Shown: positions 61,007-64,000 of the stretch, one piece after another
How positions within the stretch are numbered: the first letter of the stretch is position 1
How the letters are laid out: each line of letters starts with the position of its first letter
From: Cardiocondyla obscurior
Lineage: Eukaryota > Arthropoda > Insecta > Hymenoptera > Formicidae
Length of the DNA stretch: 64,000 nucleotides
NCBI RefSeq assembly: GCF_019399895.1
Contig: NC_091874.1
Coordinates: 3,970,501 to 4,034,500 of the forward strand
Direction of reading: 5' to 3'
The notes under the pieces: generated by a model
The model's database searches: none
What the model was told of the DNA's origin: nothing
What the model saw: only the letters and a program-made list of their open reading frames with translations
Translations under genes and position numbers: made by a program

Positions 61007-61385
61007 CGGTAAAGCAAAGTTATCGTTAAACAAATTTTAATTTAAAGTCTTAAAACTATTCAACAATGCAGCTTTAGTCACCCGAGATCGTTTTTACAAT
61101 TTTTTAAATACAGCAAATTATCATAGGAATTTATTAAAGGCGCGCGAGTAAAGATACGGAATCCCAAAGGAATGTTAGCGTGGTATTATTATTCTGACAG
61201 GATTTTAATTTGGTCCACGACTGGCATCCGTGAGAAGTTCGACTCCAATTTCGTAGGGCACTCCAATATGTAGGATCTGGGTGAGTGTATCGATATTGAC
61301 GAGGGTACTGTCCGCGTGATGTTTCGTTCGGAAAGGCCCGGAATACGCCTAGCTCTCGGTTCGTGCCTCAGCGGGGGTCACTCAC

Positions 61386-61414
61386 AAATTATAACTGCCA
61401 GACGTGATGCTAAT
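61386..61414 (-). other. Candidate 29-nt micro-exon
   Basis: The element is bounded on the minus strand by a pyrimidine-rich acceptor ending CTTTCTCCAG and a consensus donor GTGAGT. Of its three frames only one lacks a stop (reads ISITSGSYN plus two bases). That frame stays open across the proposed junction to the 56-nt element at 60,355-60,410. The alternative frames stop inside the element or at the junction. Confidence 0.22.
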
Positions 61415-61689
61415 CTGGAGAAAGTTTGGAAAAGCGAGGTTGATCGATTCTAATTTATACTCGCCGCGACGACGCTTCGAACGAGTATGCTAAGTTTTCG
61501 GAAATCTCCAGCATCGAAAACAGCCCGCCCACGAACATCCAGTCAACCCCTCGACACATAATGCTCAATTTTTAATTTTACGCTAATTTATATTGGAAAA
61601 TTATTCACGATAAATAAAACCGACATAAAAAAAACCCTTCCGATCCGGAAAATTAATCCTACAAGTCTGTCACGCGAATACTTACGAAT

Positions 61690-63715
61690 CGTGTACACTC
61701 GTACACACAAGAAAATTAAAAAAATTGTACGATTACTTCGAAAATTACATCCTAATTAATCACACATATGGCTCATGAAAGATATCAGTTCTTTTTTCGC
61801 GCCCTACGAATTTTCCAAGCTTTTTCTTTTCAATTGTTCAAAGCGGTGCCTACACACGTACGTCGCGCACAATACCACCTCCGGATTACTCATCCTCGAC
61901 GATGCGCGATCGACGAATGCGGTCGCGTCAGCGGAGGGAAAATTTATGAAAGTAATCCGGTCCCGCTCTTGACTGCTGATCGGCGTGGGAGCCGGCGACG
62001 GATTTTTATTGTAACTCCCGCCGTTACGAGAAATCAAACTTTCCAACCGATAAAATACGACGCAACGGATATACGGAATAAAAGACGCGGGGTGTCACCT
62101 GTCTGTATGCTCAACAGGTAACTCCCCCATTGTTAGAGCCAGGCCCCATGGTGTGTGCGTGTCCGCCGTAGTCGCGGGTCTACGAATCGTGCATCGCGCG
62201 CGTGTGGGTGCGTGGATTTGTACCCCGGCAGATTAGAGGGGACCGCGGAGATGCGAAGGGGTCAGAACCTATCGAAGGGACTGGTTTTCTCATCTAGCAG
62301 ACCTGAAAATCTTCCTCGCAGCGCATCGCCCGAGCGATTCACGCGTTTCGCGCCAATGCCCGATCTCGCAGCGTCATATCAATCGGTTGTAAGATTAGAA
62401 GCCGCTGTTGTAGAGGAGAACGAGTGTGAAAACATCGGAAGCGCCGCGTGTCTCTTTTTACGTTCCACCGAGCAAACGAAACGTCAAATAATTCCGACGT
62501 TCGCCAATCGCTGCAATTTAATTTTGTATTTGTTATTTATTTTATTTTATTTTTTTTTTAATCGTCTGCTTTTCGCCGCATTTCATAGACGTACGAAATT
62601 ATTTAATAATTAGTTACAAAAAATAGGAAGTGTGTATTTGTTAATTATGCGCATATAAAGTTTTCTGATCGCTCGCAATAGTTTAATATAAGAAACATGC
62701 ATATATTCCAATTAACGGGCCTGCCTGTTCTCTCGAATGCAAATCGATCTCGTCGGGCGATTTTGTCGCCTTTATCGAAAATTATGTCACGCATAAAAGA
62801 AGCGCGGCGGATCTTTCGTGGCTAGGTGTAAGTGGGTTGTAAAACTCGCTCTCGCCTGTTTTCACAAAGGCGATGAGATAACGCACCAAAAAAAATCGCC
62901 GAAAAATACGTTCGTTTCTTCGAGAGAATATAAACTGTCGGGTTTATCCGACGGATCAGCCAGTGGCTACAATATGGTATAGTAAACTGCTTATTGCATA
63001 AAAATGGGATAAATTTTAACGAGCCGAAGCATTAGCGAGGCAACGGCGGAACTAATTGCGAATCAAGATCAGAAACGATCGCGACCGCTATCTTCGCCGG
63101 TCCGGAAACGAGTTTTCTAATTGGTACGAACGATACAACCAGTTCCACGCGGAGAATCTGATTGAATCGCAATCGTAAATCTGATCCCATCGCTAATCGA
63201 TGTTTCCCCTCAATATTCGCGCGTAATTGTCACGTCGCAGTTATGCTGATGCAACTTTAAAAATATAGTGTATCACTTATCGACATCTCCGTTGCCCGTG
63301 TCCCCTGCGATCGGATTTTATTTCGAGCTCACGCCGGAGAGCAAGTCGTCGTCCGCTTTATTTTCGAAAATAAAGACACTTTTTGAAAAAGGGTGTTAAA
63401 CGAATTCACGGCAACTCGGCATTGATAACTGTGAAATCGTATTGGAATTCCGTGGGCGTTATCGTTTGATCTCACGACGCGATCTGTAATATATCTTATA
63501 AGATATGCTAAAAGGATTAATGAAACAGTAATCCCACATTCGTTAGGTTAAATTCGGACATCGACGACCAATGCATCCGTCGAAGCCGAGGCCTTGGGCC
63601 GAGGCCCCGACCGTTGCTCATTTTCTACGCCCATCGTCGATCGAAGGTCACCCGATATATTATAGCCCGAAATCGAATGCGTTCATCCGGCAGGCATTCC
63701 AACGAGACGACCAAG
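61690..63715. other. Spacer, nothing secure
   Basis: A 117-codon plus-strand frame (61,768-62,121) ends at a possible donor CAACAG|GTAACTCCC, but its composition is unremarkable. A 152-codon frame (62,155-62,613) runs into the T-rich tract. No family recognised. Confidence 0.7.
62531..62559. repeat. TTTTA repeats and T10
   Basis: Three TTTTA-like units followed by ten T. Confidence 0.88.
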
Positions 63716-63718
63716 TCG

Positions 63719-63838
63719 AAAGAGAGAAAGGATGGAAGATGCTGGGAATGAGGGGGCGGAAGGGGAGACGAGGGAGAAAAAAAAAAGATACACCTATGGA
63801 AGGGTAAAAAAAAAAAAGAAAAAAAAAGAAAGAAAGAA
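63719..63838. repeat. 120-bp purine-rich tract
   Basis: GA- and GGA-rich, then two A-rich runs, with very few pyrimidines on the plus strand. Strong strand asymmetry could form H-DNA. It produces a lysine/glutamate/glycine-rich spurious frame. Confidence 0.88.
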
Positions 63839-63900
63839 CCGAAACGTCGAGATGCAGACGGATGGCGTGCTACGATCGAGTCTTGTTTCTCAGCTACGAA

Positions 63901-63926
63901 AGCTACCAGAAGAGAGCTACCAGAAG
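63901..63926. repeat. Direct duplication AGCTACCAGAAG, 14-bp period
   Basis: Two copies of AGCTACCAGAAG start at 63,901 and 63,915, with AG between them. Confidence 0.9.
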
Positions 63927-64000
63927 CCCTTCAGCCCGGCAGGGCGTAGCCCGCACGCTCGATCATTACCGACATTGTCCACTAATGGATATTTATGAAT

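Larger units (their letters stand above)
60211..61686 (-). other. Candidate spliced minus-strand transcript (hypothetical)
   Basis: Reading the minus strand, four splice-consensus signals follow one another in the right order. A donor GTAAGTATT lies just after 61,686. A strong acceptor ending in TTTCTCCAG precedes a 29-nt element (61,414-61,386) that ends at GTGAGTGAC. An acceptor ending in TGTATGTTACAG precedes a 56-nt element (60,410-60,355) that ends at GTAAGTAAG. A further acceptor ending in GACTGCTTACAG begins a segment at 60,211. The 29-nt element has one stop-free frame; joined to the 56-nt element it stays open, and it meets a TAG two codons into the next segment. No ATG opens that frame, so an untranslated or long non-coding RNA is as likely as coding sequence. 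Implied introns are about 271, 975 and 143 nt. I do not recognise a product. Confidence 0.28.

Noticed and set aside
1..64000. Search for telomeric TTAGG arrays, CRISPR arrays and common insect microRNAs by eye
   Set aside because: None seen. The microRNA check covered only mature sequences I know, so unfamiliar ones could be missed.

Overview
The window looks like non-coding or very gene-poor nuclear DNA from an insect, most likely a hymenopteran and possibly an ant. This is inferred from overall texture. GC content is moderate, CpG is visibly not depleted, AT-rich spacers carry many A or T homopolymers of 10-26 bp, and short GA/CT and CA microsatellites are scattered throughout. There is no bacterial gene packing, no ribosome-binding-site/ORF architecture, no operon, no CRISPR array and no phage. 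I found no tRNA, rRNA or snRNA, no microRNA that I know, and no transposase or reverse transcriptase domain. No protein family could be recognised in any of the six frames. The longest open frames (about 190-250 codons) are in CpG-rich or low-complexity DNA, mostly lack an ATG at their start, and match nothing I know.

Layout. 1-10.5 kb: AT-rich spacer with a GA microsatellite at 3.4 kb. 10.5-11.1 kb: GC-rich block with a strong G-quadruplex motif. 11.1-19.6 kb: spacer with a 58-bp tandem duplication (17.34-17.46 kb), a possible core promoter (about 17.0 kb) and a paired-class homeodomain site (19.36 kb). 19.9-23.1 kb: the densest cluster of exon-like signals in the left half, including a 127-bp segment bounded by consensus splice sites (21,627-21,753). 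23-39 kb: spacer, with a 230-codon minus-strand open frame at 29.2-29.8 kb and a 40-bp near-perfect palindrome at 37.3 kb. 39.6-45.7 kb: GC-rich islands at 39.6-40.3, 41.56-42.0 and 44.5-45.7 kb, with pyrimidine/purine tracts, palindromic GGCCGG clusters and another G-quadruplex. 46-60 kb: spacer. 60.2-61.7 kb: the best gene-like signal, a series of splice-consensus elements on the minus strand whose 29-nt and 56-nt pieces join in frame. 61.7-64 kb: spacer ending in a long purine tract.

A simple reading is a gene desert or a very large intron, perhaps around a developmental regulator, with a few short exons, untranslated exons, long non-coding RNA exons or enhancers. The candidate exons are hypotheses from splice-site and frame inspection only. 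A window this size will contain some convincing-looking exons by chance, so their confidences are low. Repeats and inverted repeats are read directly from the sequence and are secure as sequence facts.
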